Positions 8,106-17,393 of a stretch of 64,000 nt of DNA are shown piece by piece. The notes beneath the pieces were generated by a model. It did not search any database, was not told the DNA's origin, and worked only from the letters and a program-made list of their open reading frames with translations. The stretch is taken from NCBI RefSeq assembly GCF_002855555.1, contig NZ_PKRT01000001.1:1888001-1952000 (forward strand). The letters run 5' to 3'. Numbering within the stretch: the stretch's first letter is position 1; each line of letters opens with the position of its first letter. The position numbers and the translations under genes were made by a program. Origin of the DNA: Novosphingobium sp. TH158. Lineage in GTDB: Bacteria > Pseudomonadota > Alphaproteobacteria > Sphingomonadales > Sphingomonadaceae.

Positions 8106-8888
8106 GGACTGGTCAGGGCGCTAGCGCCAAGCCACACGCTCAAAGGCAATGTTCGTTATCGCTATTACAGCACGCGATCAGACCTGATCGATGGCACGGA
8201 AGCCTGGCGGGTCTCTGCGCATGATGTCGAACGATTGGTTTGCGAGCGACTCGCCGCCTTGCTTGATGATCGATCCGGCATGACCAAGCATCTGTGCGCA
8301 TATCTCAAAACGGCACGGCAATCTTCAACGATGCTTTATGATGCCGTCCGGCATGCAAACGAGCTCCGCACAGGTCGCCCCGCGCAGCGGCTGTCCCTGA
8401 TTGTCAAACTGGTCGAACGCATCGAACTGGGCGCAGAGGATATCAGGATTCGGACAAGCACCTCGCGACTTGCCGCAACGTTTGATCTCGAAGCAGCATC
8501 CGATGCCAAGTCAGAGCCGATCGATCTGACCTGTCCATCAACCAAGGTCTGGCATGGACGTCAGCTGCGTTTGGTGATCCCTGGACCGGTTGCTCGTGCA
8601 CAGCTCGGTCACCGCGACCTGAAGCTGATCAACCTCATTCGCGAGGCCCATGCCGCCAGGCGACTGGCAATCGTAAATCCGGACAAGACAATCTCCGACC
8701 TCGCCAGGATGTCAGGACGTTGCCGTAACCGACTCGCCCGCTACCTGAAAGTTTCGAGCCTTGCCCCTGACATTGTCACAGCAATCTTGCAGGGTCGGCA
8801 GCCGATTGGGTTTTCGATCACGCAGCTTCTGGGAGCAAATCTGCCACTATGCTGGCAGGAGCAGCGTCGCCTTCTCGGGTTCGCCTGA
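8106..8888 (+). pseudogene. 3' part of a large serine recombinase
   Basis: The sequence after about 8106 reads PSHTLKGNVRYRYY, the family's zinc-ribbon/beta domain context. It continues through a coiled helical region (SAHDVERLVCERLAALLDD) to LCWQEQRRLLGFA, the usual C-terminus of site-specific serine recombinases in sphingomonads. The N-terminal resolvase catalytic domain with its nucleophilic Ser is absent, so the product cannot recombine DNA. It is the remnant of a mobile element that probably caused the truncations at 7336-7946. Confidence 0.65.
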
Positions 8889-9082
8889 ACGCCCAACATA
8901 CCCTGTGCTGTCAGTCATTCTGCAATCGAGACTGACCCCAATTTGCTGAGAGATCATGTCTCTTCTCTGGGCGTCTCTGGAAGCACGGCCCTAAGCACCA
9001 AGCCCGAAAGCCCGCGGAAGTGCGCCAAACACACGCCCTTCCGCGTCGGGCAAACGCTAGAGGGCAGGACTTAAGGACTTCA

Positions 9083-9167
9083 TGGTGCGGACGGTGGGAC
9101 TCGAACCCACACGATCGAGGATCAGGAGATTTTAAGTCCCCGGCGTCTACCATTCCGCCACGTCCGC
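9083..9167 (-). tRNA. tRNA-Leu, anticodon UAA
   Basis: The minus strand folds into a class II tRNA: acceptor GCGGACG pairs with CGTCCGC, D arm TGGCGGAATGGTAGACGC, anticodon stem GGGGA/TCTCC around loop CTTAAAA (anticodon TAA), a long variable arm and T arm GTGGGTTCGAGTCCCAC. The CCA end is encoded (9083-9085). It reads UUA/UUG leucine codons. Confidence 0.95.
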
Positions 9168-9243
9168 GCGCCACCGCCTTAGGGCGATGTGGCGGCGGTT
9201 TCCACCCCTTGCCGGGGCATTGCGTGAAGGCAGGTGCGCGGGA

Positions 9244-9525
9244 TCAGTCCGCGTTCAGGCGCTGGCGCATTTCCTTGCCGGGCTTGAAGTAGGGAACCTT
9301 CTTGCCCGGAACGCTGACCGATTCGCCCGTGCGCGGGTTGCGGCCCTGGCGAGCCTCGCGCTCGCGGGTCGAAAACGCGCCGAAGCCGCGCAGTTCCACA
9401 CGTCCGCCCTTGGCCAGGCGCTCGCTGATCTCGTCGAAAAAGATATCGACAACACGCTCGACTTCCTCGGCGCGCAGTTCGGGATTTTCACGGGCAAGAA
9501 CCTGCAACAGTTCGGAACGGATCAT
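9244..9525 (-). CDS. ihfB: Integration host factor subunit beta
   Basis: A 93-residue DNA-bending protein of the HU/IHF family, the beta partner of the IHF heterodimer. It starts [11 protein letters not shown] and carries [14 protein letters not shown] and [24 protein letters not shown], the DNA-clamp arm with the proline at its tip (NPRTG). Length is typical. It sits between tRNA-Leu and a GntR gene, with a candidate operator in the 149-base upstream gap. Confidence 0.95.
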   Translation of the reverse strand: MIRSELLQVLARENPELRAEEVERVVDIFFDEISERLAKGGRVELRGFGAFSTREREARQGRNPRTGESVSVPGKKVPYFKPGKEMRQRLNAD

Positions 9526-9634
9526 GGTTTCTCCATCGCCGCAGACGCGACGTTATCCAGTTCCAGGTCGCGACCCCCCACTCCGGAGGACCTGAAAGGT
9601 TTTCGTTGATTGCCGATGTAATCTGCCAGACGTA

Positions 9635-9654
9635 CGACACAAGTGCAATTGTCG
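9635..9654. promoter_or_regulatory. Inverted repeat upstream of ihfB containing ACAAGTGCAA
   Basis: CGACA and TGTCG arms flank a 10-base centre in the ihfB upstream region, about 110 bases before the start. The inner ACAAGTGCAA recurs upstream of the PilZ gene (1369-1378) and, as ACAAGTGTAA, between gntR and the peptide transporter (10088-10097). Function as a protein-binding site is inferred only from position and symmetry. Confidence 0.35.
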
Positions 9655-9674
9655 GATTTGCGGCAGACCGAATG

Positions 9675-10016
9675 TCACGCTTCGGCAAGAAGTTCCGCCG
9701 GATCGATCCCCAGCATGTGCATTTTCGCCCGGATTGCCGGCCATTCACGGCTGAGGAACAGATCCCGCTCGCGCCCGCGCAGCTTTTCGGCAGCACCGGG
9801 CGCGACATACATGCCCACCCCGCGCTGCACCTCTACCAGTCCTTCGAGCTGGAACAGCTGGTACGCCTTGGCCACGGTCAGCGGGTTTGCGCCCTGTTCG
9901 GCGGCAAAGGCCCGCACCGAGGGAAGCATCGCGCCTTCGGCATAGGTGCCGTCGATGATCGCGGCGGCAATCAGGTCACGCAGCTTGAGGTAGACGGGCT
10001 GGCTGTTCTGGCTCAT
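9675..10016 (-). CDS. GntR-family regulator, short YtrA-like type
   Basis: 113 residues: an N-terminal winged helix (YLKLRDLIAAAIIDG, PSVRAFAAEQGANPLTVAKAYQLFQLEGLVEVQRGVGMYV) with the classic GntR recognition helix, followed by only about 40 residues instead of a full effector domain. That is the YtrA subgroup, which often controls transporters. It is divergent to a POT peptide symporter (168-base gap), so regulation of that gene and of itself is plausible. A -10-like TATTAT lies 14 bases upstream of its ATG. Confidence 0.88.
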   Translation of the reverse strand: MSQNSQPVYLKLRDLIAAAIIDGTYAEGAMLPSVRAFAAEQGANPLTVAKAYQLFQLEGLVEVQRGVGMYVAPGAAEKLRGRERDLFLSREWPAIRAKMHMLGIDPAELLAEA

Positions 10017-10030
10017 GGTGCAGCAGTGCC

Positions 10031-10097
10031 ATAATACAGCGCGTCAGGCAAGGCCGTTTTTGCAGCATGGCTGTCGCAAATAAAGGTACAAGTGTAA
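10031..10097. promoter_or_regulatory. gntR/peptide-transporter intergenic control region
   Basis: On the minus strand TATTAT (10031-10036) is a near-consensus -10 for gntR. At 10087-10096 TACA-AG-TGTA forms a small inverted repeat of the kind bound by YtrA-type GntR proteins, and it overlaps the ACAAGTGYAA motif seen near 9639 and 1369. I see no convincing -35 for either gene. Assignment as the GntR operator is inference. Confidence 0.35.
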
Positions 10098-10184
10098 CGA
10101 TTTTCCGCTTCACAGCCGCAAATTCGAAGCTAGGGTCTGCGCACGTATGCGCGCCGGGCAGGCGTGTGAATTCGGGGAGTTGTC

Positions 10185-11735
10185 ATGAAGGAAATGGGTC
10201 TCTGGAACGAGGGTGACTGGATCGCGGCCATCGCGGTCGTCGTCCTCGGCGTGTTCCTGGCAATCGGCGCGCGTGTCGCCATCCAGAAGGAACCGGAGTT
10301 CGCAGGCCACCCCAAGGGCCTGTACATGCTGTTCTTTGCCGAAATGTGGGAGCGCTTCTCATACTACGGCATGCGCGCACTGCTGATCTTCTACCTGACC
10401 CAGCACTGGCTGTTTTCCGACAGCAAGTCGAACCTGATCTATGGCGCCTACACCAGCCTCGTCTACATCACGCCGGTGCTGGGAGGCTACCTGGCCGACC
10501 GCTATCTTGGCCAGCGCAAGGCCGTGCTGTTCGGCGGCCTGCTGCTTGCCGCCGGCCACAGCCTGATGGCGGTGGAAGGCGTTGGCGGACAGAACGATCC
10601 GACGATCAACGTGTTCTGGGCCGCACTTGCCTTCATCATCGTCGGCTCGGGCTTCCTGAAGGCCAATATCTCGGTGATGGTCGGCCAGCTCTACAAGCTC
10701 ACCGACGTGCGCCGCGATGGCGCCTACACCATCTTCTACATGGGCATTAACCTGGGTGCTGCCATCGGCACGATCCTTGTCGGCTATCTTGGCCAGACGA
10801 TCGGCTGGGGCTGGGGCTTCGGCCTTGCCGGCATCGGCATGCTCGCGGGCCTCGTCGTATTCGTGCTCGGCAAGAACGTGCTTGGCGGCGCGGGCGAGGC
10901 GCCGGCTCCGCTCGCGAAGAGCAAGGAATGGATGCTTTACGGCATCGGCCTTGCCTCGGTCGCCGTGATCTGGGCGCTGGTCCAGTACCAGGACGTGATC
11001 CAGACGTTGCTGATCATCTCGGGTGTCAGCCTGTTGGGCTACGTGCTTTACGAAAGCTTCAAGCTGCCCAAGGAACCGCGCGAGCGCATGTTCGCCATCC
11101 TGTTCCTGATCAGCCTCAACCCGCTGTTCTGGGGCCTGTTCGAACAGGCCGGCGGCTCGATGAACCTGTTCACCGACCGCTTTGTCGATCGCGGCGACGT
11201 GCCGGCGGCGATCTTCCAGTCGATCAACCCGATCTACATCATCCTGCTGGCACCGCTGTTCGCCGGATTGTGGGTGTGGCTGGGCAAGCGCGGCAAGGAA
11301 CCGTCGGCTCCGGCCAAGTTCGGCCTGGCGCTGGCGCAGATGGGCCTTGCCAACCTCGTCCTCGTCTGGGGTGCCGAAGCCTTTGGCCTGGCAGCCATGA
11401 CGCCGGTGATCTTCGTCTTCCTCTACTACCTGTTCGCGACGACTGCGGAGCTGTGCCTCTCGCCGGTCGGCCTCAGCGCGATGAACCGGCTGGCACCCAA
11501 GTTCCTCGCCTCGCTGATCATGGGAGCATGGTTCTACATGACCGCGGTGGGCAACTTCGTCGCCGGCAAGATCGGCGAGGCTACTGGTGGCCACGGCGGC
11601 GAGATGAGCAAGGCAAAGCTGCTGGAAATCTACGAGCTGTTCGGCTGGATCTCCATCGGCGCGGCCGTGCTCGTGCTGCTGCTCTCCCCGATCGTCAAGC
11701 GCTGGATGCACCTTGACACGCTTGAAGACCGCTGA
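10185..11735 (+). CDS. Proton-dependent oligopeptide transporter (POT/PTR2 family)
   Basis: A 516-residue symporter of the major facilitator superfamily that imports di- and tripeptides with protons. The POT signature ExxERFSYYG is present at 53-62 (EMWERFSYYG), followed by about a dozen hydrophobic helices and the second family motif around FYMGINLGA. GGGGAG precedes the ATG at 10185. A gene for an exported amidohydrolase follows 21 bases downstream, suggesting a peptide-degradation and uptake unit. The divergent GntR gene is the likely regulator. Confidence 0.93.
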   Translation: MKEMGLWNEGDWIAAIAVVVLGVFLAIGARVAIQKEPEFAGHPKGLYMLFFAEMWERFSYYGMRALLIFYLTQHWLFSDSKSNLIYGAYTSLVYITPVLGGYLADRYLGQRKAVLFGGLLLAAGHSLMAVEGVGGQNDPTINVFWAALAFIIVGSGFLKANISVMVGQLYKLTDVRRDGAYTIFYMGINLGAAIGTILVGYLGQTIGWGWGFGLAGIGMLAGLVVFVLGKNVLGGAGEAPAPLAKSKEWMLYGIGLASVAVIWALVQYQDVIQTLLIISGVSLLGYVLYESFKLPKEPRERMFAILFLISLNPLFWGLFEQAGGSMNLFTDRFVDRGDVPAAIFQSINPIYIILLAPLFAGLWVWLGKRGKEPSAPAKFGLALAQMGLANLVLVWGAEAFGLAAMTPVIFVFLYYLFATTAELCLSPVGLSAMNRLAPKFLASLIMGAWFYMTAVGNFVAGKIGEATGGHGGEMSKAKLLEIYELFGWISIGAAVLVLLLSPIVKRWMHLDTLEDR

Positions 11736-11756
11736 TCCCAGGAAGGCCTTTCATCG

Positions 11757-13169
11757 ATGAAACGTAACCGTACCGTCCGCCCGGGCGTTTGCGCGCTGGC
11801 CGCGCTCGCCCTTGTCCTGCCGGTTGCCGGCGGGGCGAAGGAAAAGAACAGCAAGGACAAGGCAGCCGCCTCGCCCGCGGTGAACTTCAACAAGAACCCC
11901 TATCCATCGACGTACCGGCCCTTCCCGGGCGAGCCGACCGCGCTGGTCGGGGCGACGGTGTTCGATGGCGAAGGGCGCCGCATCGAGAACGGCACCGTGC
12001 TGTTCGCCGAAGGCAAGGTTGTCAGCGTCGGCGGACCGGACCTGGCGATCCCTGCCGGCTACCGCCGCATCGATGCTGCCGGCCGCTTCGTTACGCCCGG
12101 CATCATCGACATCCACAGCCACCTGGGCGACTATCCCTCGCCCGCGGTGCAGGGCCACAGCGACGGCAACGAGGCAACGGCACCGACCACCGCCGATGTC
12201 TGGGCGGAGCATTCCGTCTGGCCGCAGGACCCCGGCTTTTCCCGCGCGCTGGCCAATGGCGGCATCACCGCGCTGCAGATCCTGCCCGGTTCGGCCAACC
12301 TGATGGGTGGCCGCTCGGTTACGCTCAAGAACGTCTATTCGCGCACCATGCAGGGGATGAAGTTCCCCGGCGCGCCTTACGGCCTCAAGATGGCCTGCGG
12401 CGAAAATCCCAAGCGCGTCTATGGTGAAAAGGGCCGCATGCCCTCTACCCGCATGGGCAACATGGCCGTCAACCGCGCCACCTGGATCAAGGCGCAGGAC
12501 TATCGCCGCAAGCGCGATGCCGGAAAGCTGGAAACCCGCGACCTTGCGATGGAGACGCTCGCTGGCGTCCTGGACGGTGATATCCTCGTCCACAACCATT
12601 GCTACCGCGCTGACGAGATGGCGCTCGTCCTCGATATGGCCAAGGAGTTCGGCTACAAGGTCAGCACCTTCCACCATGCCGTGGAAAGCTACAAGATCGC
12701 CGACCTGCTGAAGGAAAACGGCGTGTGCAGCGCGGTCTGGGCAGACTGGTGGGGCTTCAAGATGGAAGCCTATGACGCCATCCCCGAGAACGCCGCACTG
12801 ATCAACAAGGCCGGGGCCTGCACCGTGATCCACTCGGACGACGAAAACGGCATCCAGCGTCTCAACCAGGAAGCGGCCAAGGTGCAGGGCGATGCCCGCC
12901 GCGCCGGGATCAACATCGCTGACGAGGAAGTGATCCGCTGGCTCACGCTCAACCCCGCAACCGCCATGGGCATCGCCAGCCAGACCGGCAGCCTTGCCCA
13001 GGGCAAGATGGCCGATGTGGTGCTGTGGAATGCCCACCCGCTGAGCACCTATGCCCGGCCTGACAAGGTGTGGATCGATGGTGCGCTGATGTACGATGCC
13101 GCCGATCCCAAGCGACGGCCGGTGAGCGATTTCGAACTTGGCCAGCCCGGCGAAGGAGACGTGAAATGA
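11757..13169 (+). CDS. Exported metal-dependent amidohydrolase
   Basis: 470 residues with an N-terminal signal peptide (basic MKRNR, hydrophobic core to about residue 25, no lipobox). The amidohydrolase fold begins with the small beta domain (ALVGATVFDGEGRRIENGTV). The metal-binding HxH is in PGIIDIHSHLGDYP, and later ligands are likely in HNHCY, TFHHA and HSDDENG. Imidazolonepropionase-like exported members act on cyclic amides or peptides; the substrate is unknown. It follows a peptide transporter and overlaps the next gene by four bases (ATGA), indicating co-translation. Confidence 0.9.
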   Translation: MKRNRTVRPGVCALAALALVLPVAGGAKEKNSKDKAAASPAVNFNKNPYPSTYRPFPGEPTALVGATVFDGEGRRIENGTVLFAEGKVVSVGGPDLAIPAGYRRIDAAGRFVTPGIIDIHSHLGDYPSPAVQGHSDGNEATAPTTADVWAEHSVWPQDPGFSRALANGGITALQILPGSANLMGGRSVTLKNVYSRTMQGMKFPGAPYGLKMACGENPKRVYGEKGRMPSTRMGNMAVNRATWIKAQDYRRKRDAGKLETRDLAMETLAGVLDGDILVHNHCYRADEMALVLDMAKEFGYKVSTFHHAVESYKIADLLKENGVCSAVWADWWGFKMEAYDAIPENAALINKAGACTVIHSDDENGIQRLNQEAAKVQGDARRAGINIADEEVIRWLTLNPATAMGIASQTGSLAQGKMADVVLWNAHPLSTYARPDKVWIDGALMYDAADPKRRPVSDFELGQPGEGDVK

Positions 13170-14503
13170 GCGCCCGCGCAACCACCCTTGCAGCAACGGC
13201 GCTGCTCTCGCTTGTCGCGGCACCGGCGCTTGGCCAGTCCGTCGCGGTGACAAACGCGACGCTTGTGATCGGCGATGGCTCGGCCCCCATCAAGGGCGGC
13301 ACCGTGCTGGTTAGCGGCGGCAAGGTTGTCGCCGCAGGCACCAGTGTGGCCGTGCCTGCCGGCACGCGAATGATCGATGCCGGTGGCAAGTATGTCACCC
13401 CGGGCATCGTCGTCGCAGTGACCGATCTCGGTCTGGTCGACGTCGAATCGGACGATACCAGCAACGATACCGGCGCAGCCAAGGCCCCCTTCGGCGCCGC
13501 GCTCGATTATGCACCGGTGATCAATCCCAGCGCTCAGCCGATCGCCATCAGCCGCGCAGCCGGCGTAACGCGGGCGGCAGTCGTTGGCAGCGCCGGCAGC
13601 TCGATCTTCGCCGGACAGGGTGCGGTGATCGATCTGGGCAACGATCCCGCCGCCGTGGTCCAGCCGCGCGCCTTCCAGTACGTCGAACTTGGCGAAGACG
13701 GTGGCCGGATCGCCGGTGGCAGCCGCGTTGCCGCGCATACTGCGCTGCGCAATGCCCTGGCCGAAGCGCGCGACCTGGCTCGCCGCCACGGCCCCAACGT
13801 CGCCGCAGCCGACATGCGCCTGTCGACGACCAGCCCCGAACGGCCCGGCGATGCCCTGCTCAACCGCTTCGATGCGGCAGCGCTGGTACCGGTGGTGAAC
13901 GGCCTCCAGCCGCTCTACGTGCGGGCGGAACGCGCGTCAGATATCCGCGCCGCCCTGGCGCTGAAGAACGATTTCCCGCTGCTCAAGCTGGTGATCGTCG
14001 GCGCGACCGAAGGATGGCTGGCAGCAGCCGACCTCGTCGCCGCGCGCGTTCCGGTCATCGCCTCGCCGCTGCGCGACCTGCCGAGCGACTTCGAGCACCT
14101 TGCCGCGACGCAATCGAACGTCGGGCGCATGGCTGCGGCCGGGGTGAAGGTTTCGCTCGGCGCGTTCTTCGACCAGCCGCGCCATGCCACGCAATATGCC
14201 GGCAACCTCGTCGGTCTGACGCGGGTTCCGCGCGCCAGCGGGCTCACGTGGGCCAAGGCACTCGCCGCGATCACCTCGGGCCCCGCCGAAGCCATCGGCA
14301 TGGGCGACAAGTTCGGCAGCCTCAAGCCCGGCAAGGCCGGCGACCTGGTGATCTGGGACGGCGATCCGCTGGAAATGACCAGCGGCGTGGTTTCGGTGTT
14401 CATCGATGGCGTCGAACAGCCGCTCGACAACCACCAGAGCCGCCTGCGCGACCGTTACAAGACGCCGCAGGAAGGGGTGCTGCCGAAAGCTTACGATTGG
14501 TGA
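13166..14503 (+). CDS. Exported amidohydrolase-like protein lacking the metal-binding HxH
   Basis: 445 residues with a clean signal peptide (MSARATTLAATALLSLVAAPALGQ). The amidohydrolase beta-sandwich is present (VTNATLVIGDGSAPIKGGTV, and KPGKAGDLVIWDGDPLEMTSG at the end), but where the family has PGxxDxHxH this protein reads PGIVVAVTDLGLVDV, with no histidines. No substitute ligand is obvious, so it may be a non-catalytic partner of the preceding enzyme. The ATG at 13166 overlaps the upstream TGA. Confidence 0.88.
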   Translation: MSARATTLAATALLSLVAAPALGQSVAVTNATLVIGDGSAPIKGGTVLVSGGKVVAAGTSVAVPAGTRMIDAGGKYVTPGIVVAVTDLGLVDVESDDTSNDTGAAKAPFGAALDYAPVINPSAQPIAISRAAGVTRAAVVGSAGSSIFAGQGAVIDLGNDPAAVVQPRAFQYVELGEDGGRIAGGSRVAAHTALRNALAEARDLARRHGPNVAAADMRLSTTSPERPGDALLNRFDAAALVPVVNGLQPLYVRAERASDIRAALALKNDFPLLKLVIVGATEGWLAAADLVAARVPVIASPLRDLPSDFEHLAATQSNVGRMAAAGVKVSLGAFFDQPRHATQYAGNLVGLTRVPRASGLTWAKALAAITSGPAEAIGMGDKFGSLKPGKAGDLVIWDGDPLEMTSGVVSVFIDGVEQPLDNHQSRLRDRYKTPQEGVLPKAYDW

Positions 14504-14524
14504 ATCTGGAGGCGGGTCTGCACG

Positions 14525-16447
14525 TCAGGCCCGCACTTCTCCTACGCCTGCATCGTTCCAGCGCAGCGCCTTCAGCACGGTTTCGACGATGTGCGGCGCA
14601 TTGAGACCGGCTTCGTCGTACTGCTTGTCCGGCGAATCGTGGTCCTGGAAAACGTCGGGCAGGCGCATGGTGCGGATCTTTAGGCCGGTGTCGGTCAGCC
14701 CCTCGTCGCTTGCCATGGTCAGGACATGGGCGCCCAGCCCGCCGATCGCGCCTTCCTCGATCGTCACCACAACCTCGTGCGTGGCGATGAGCTTGCGGAT
14801 CAGTTCCTCGTCCAGCGGCTTGGCAAAGCGCAGGTCGGCGACGGTGGTGGAAAGCCCCTTCGCCTCAAGCTGGTCCGCCGCCTTCAGGCTTTCGGCGAGG
14901 CGCGTGCCAAGCGAGAGCAGCGCGATCTTGCTGCCCTGGCGCACGATGCGGCCCTTGCCGATTTCCAGCCTTTCGGGAACCTGGGGCAGCGGCACGCCCA
15001 CGCCATTGCCGCGCGGATAGCGGAAGGCGATCGGGCCGGCATCGTACAGCGCGGCGGTGTGCGTCATGTGGACCAGTTCCGCCTCGTCCGCTGCGGCCAT
15101 CACCACCATGTTCGGCAGGGTGGCAAGGTAGGTAATGTCGAACGAGCCAGCATGGGTCGCCCCGTCCGCGCCAACGAGGCCCGCACGGTCAATGGCGAAG
15201 CGGACCGGCAGGTTCTGGATCGCGACGTCATGGACCACCTGGTCATAGGCGCGCTGCAGGAAGGTGGAATAGATCGCCGCGAACGGCCGCATCCCCTGCG
15301 CGGCAAGACCGGCGGCGAAAGTAACCGCGTGCTGCTCGGCAATGCCGACATCGAAATAGCGGTCGGGATAGGCCGTCTCGAACTTGTCGAGCCCGGTGCC
15401 GCTCGGCATGGCGGCGGTGATCGCGCAGATGGTGTTGTCACGCTCGGCTTCGGCCAGCAGTGCCTTGGCGAAGACGTTGGTATAACTGGGCGGGCCGCCC
15501 GCGCTTTTCACCTGTTCGCCGGTGATGACATCGAACTTCTGGACGCCATGGTACTTGTCCGCCGCCGCCTCGGCCGGGGCATAGCCCTTGCCCTTCTGGG
15601 TGACGACATGGATCAGGCACGGCCCCTCGGCGGCATCCCGCACGTTTTCCAGCACGGGGATCAGCTGTTCGAGGTTATGTCCGTCGATCGGGCCGACGTA
15701 ATAAAGCCCCAGTTCCTCGAACAGGGTGCCGCCCATGGCCATGCCGCGGGCGAATTCATCCGTCTTCTTGGCGGCGCGATGCAGCGGTTCCGGCAGCCTG
15801 CGCGAAATGCGCCTGGCGATCTCGCGAATGCCGAGGAACGGACGCGAGGATACCAGCCGGGCCAGGTAGGCAGAGAGCCCGCCAACAGGCGGGGCGATCG
15901 ACATGTCGTTATCGTTGAGGATGACGACCAGCCGGTTGCCAGCCTGCTTGGCGTTGTTCATCGCCTCATAGGCCATGCCCGCGCTCATCGCACCGTCGCC
16001 GATCACCGCGATGCCGCGCCCCGGGGTGCCGGCCAGCTTGTTGGCCACGGCAAAGCCCAGCGCCGCCGAAATCGAGGTGGAGCTGTGCGCCGTTCCGAAG
16101 GGATCGTATTCGCTTTCGCTGCGCTTGGTGAAGCCGGAAAGCCCCCCGCCCTGCCGGATCGTGCGGATGCGGTCACGCCGCCCGGTCAGGATCTTGTGCG
16201 GATAGGCCTGGTGGCCAACGTCCCAGATCAGCCGGTCATCCGGCGTGTTGAACACATAGTGGATCGCCACGGTCAGCTCCACGACACCGAGGCCCGAGCC
16301 AAGATGCCCGCCGGTCTGGCCGACGGCGCTGATCATTTCGGCGCGCAATTCATCGGCCAGCTGGCGCAATTGTGCTGGCTCAAGCTTGCGAAGTTCGTCG
16401 GGAGTACCGACATTGTCGAGGAGCGGGGTGGCCGGATGGGCGGTCAT
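14525..16447 (-). CDS. dxs: 1-deoxy-D-xylulose-5-phosphate synthase
   Basis: First enzyme of the MEP isoprenoid pathway; it condenses pyruvate and glyceraldehyde 3-phosphate using thiamine diphosphate. The ThDP motif begins [18 protein letters not shown] and ends [15 protein letters not shown] near the N-terminus and the transketolase pyrimidine domain ([14 protein letters not shown]) are intact. I chose the ATG at 16447 (640 aa, normal length) preceded by TAAGG; a GTG ten codons upstream is possible. It converges on the amidohydrolase pair and diverges from a small VOC gene. Confidence 0.96.
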   Translation of the reverse strand: MTAHPATPLLDNVGTPDELRKLEPAQLRQLADELRAEMISAVGQTGGHLGSGLGVVELTVAIHYVFNTPDDRLIWDVGHQAYPHKILTGRRDRIRTIRQGGGLSGFTKRSESEYDPFGTAHSSTSISAALGFAVANKLAGTPGRGIAVIGDGAMSAGMAYEAMNNAKQAGNRLVVILNDNDMSIAPPVGGLSAYLARLVSSRPFLGIREIARRISRRLPEPLHRAAKKTDEFARGMAMGGTLFEELGLYYVGPIDGHNLEQLIPVLENVRDAAEGPCLIHVVTQKGKGYAPAEAAADKYHGVQKFDVITGEQVKSAGGPPSYTNVFAKALLAEAERDNTICAITAAMPSGTGLDKFETAYPDRYFDVGIAEQHAVTFAAGLAAQGMRPFAAIYSTFLQRAYDQVVHDVAIQNLPVRFAIDRAGLVGADGATHAGSFDITYLATLPNMVVMAAADEAELVHMTHTAALYDAGPIAFRYPRGNGVGVPLPQVPERLEIGKGRIVRQGSKIALLSLGTRLAESLKAADQLEAKGLSTTVADLRFAKPLDEELIRKLIATHEVVVTIEEGAIGGLGAHVLTMASDEGLTDTGLKIRTMRLPDVFQDHDSPDKQYDEAGLNAPHIVETVLKALRWNDAGVGEVRA

Positions 16448-16511
16448 GCGCTTAGCCTTACACCCGGAATCGGGCACTGTCGATTGATCCCCTCATGAAG
16501 GACCTGCATTA

Positions 16512-16898
16512 ATGAGCATTCCCGCCGCCTCCATTCCGCTGTGCATGGTTCACACCGCCGACCGGGCTCGCAGCAGGCCGTTTTATTCGGGCGTGCTGGG
16601 GCTGCGCGAGCTGGGCGAGGACGACCACGCCGTGACTTACGACTTGGGCAACCGCACGCCCATGCGGCTGACGGAAATCCCGGGCCACGTGCCGTCGGGC
16701 CATACCGTGCTTGGCTGGCACGTGTCCGATATCCGCGCCACCATGGCGGACCTGAAGGCGAAGGGCGTGACCTTCCACATCTATGAAGGGTTCGATCAGG
16801 ACGCGGACGGCGTCTGGCACGCTCCGGGTGGCGGCGCGAAGATCGCCTGGTTTTCCGATCCTGAAGGAAACGGCCTGAGCCTTACCCAGTTCGGGTAA
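16512..16898 (+). CDS. VOC-family (glyoxalase-like) protein
   Basis: A 128-residue vicinal-oxygen-chelate domain: first unit LCMVHTADRARSRPFYSGVLGL, second unit VLGWHVSDIRATMADLKAKGV, and a terminal WFSDPEGNGLSLTQ with the usual metal-ligand Glu region. Substrate unknown. It lies alone between dxs and zur, convergent to zur with a 7-base gap. Confidence 0.88.
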   Translation: MSIPAASIPLCMVHTADRARSRPFYSGVLGLRELGEDDHAVTYDLGNRTPMRLTEIPGHVPSGHTVLGWHVSDIRATMADLKAKGVTFHIYEGFDQDADGVWHAPGGGAKIAWFSDPEGNGLSLTQFG

Positions 16899-16905
16899 GG
16901 CGGGT

Positions 16906-17373
16906 TCAGCCTTCGCTGCAATCCGCGCAGATACCGCGCACTTCGACCACCGGGCGGATATCGGCAAAGCCAGCCGCCCGTGCCGCTTCGACCAGCGCAC
17001 CCGTCAGCCGGTCATCATCGCTGTGGACGGCGCGCCCGCACGAATCGCAGATCAGGAAAATGCAGTCGTGGCGGCAGCCGGGGTGGCTGTTGGCGACATA
17101 GGCATTGGCGCTTTCGACCCGCCGGGCGAGGTTGGTGCGCACGAACAGGTCGAGGATGCGATAGACCGAATTGGCGGCAACGCGCTTGCCGCGCTGCTTC
17201 GATACGTCCTCGGCAATGTCGTAGGCAGAGGCGGGACGCTCGCGCTCGGCAAGTGCGGCGAAGACGTCGGCGCGCATCTCGGTCCACTGTTCGCCGGCTG
17301 CTTCCAGCGCAGACTGCGCCGCATCGGCCAGATCCCTGCCGTGATGCTCGTGATGATGGTGATGGCCGCTCAT
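16906..17373 (-). CDS. zur: Fur-family zinc uptake regulator
   Basis: 155 residues. A histidine-rich N-terminus (HHHHHEHH from residue 4) precedes the winged helix (PASAYDIAEDVSKQRGKRVAANSVYRILDLF) and a dimerisation domain with two CxxC pairs (ICDSCGR and ICADC), the structural zinc site of Fur proteins. The His-rich head and sequence style point to Zur rather than Fur. The start at 17373 has no ribosome site; a TATACC lies six bases upstream, so a leaderless message is conceivable. It is 20 bases downstream of msrA and may be co-transcribed. Confidence 0.87.
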   Translation of the reverse strand: MSGHHHHHEHHGRDLADAAQSALEAAGEQWTEMRADVFAALAERERPASAYDIAEDVSKQRGKRVAANSVYRILDLFVRTNLARRVESANAYVANSHPGCRHDCIFLICDSCGRAVHSDDDRLTGALVEAARAAGFADIRPVVEVRGICADCSEG

Positions 17374-17393
17374 GCCGCAGGTATAGTCGGCAA

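Noticed and set aside
14726..16498. A 590-codon open frame on the plus strand opposite dxs
   Set aside because: Antisense to an unmistakable Dxs; composition (Arg/Gly/His-rich, no motif) is typical of GC-rich antisense frames. Similar shadows lie opposite purH, leuS, the POT gene and the sugar transferase.
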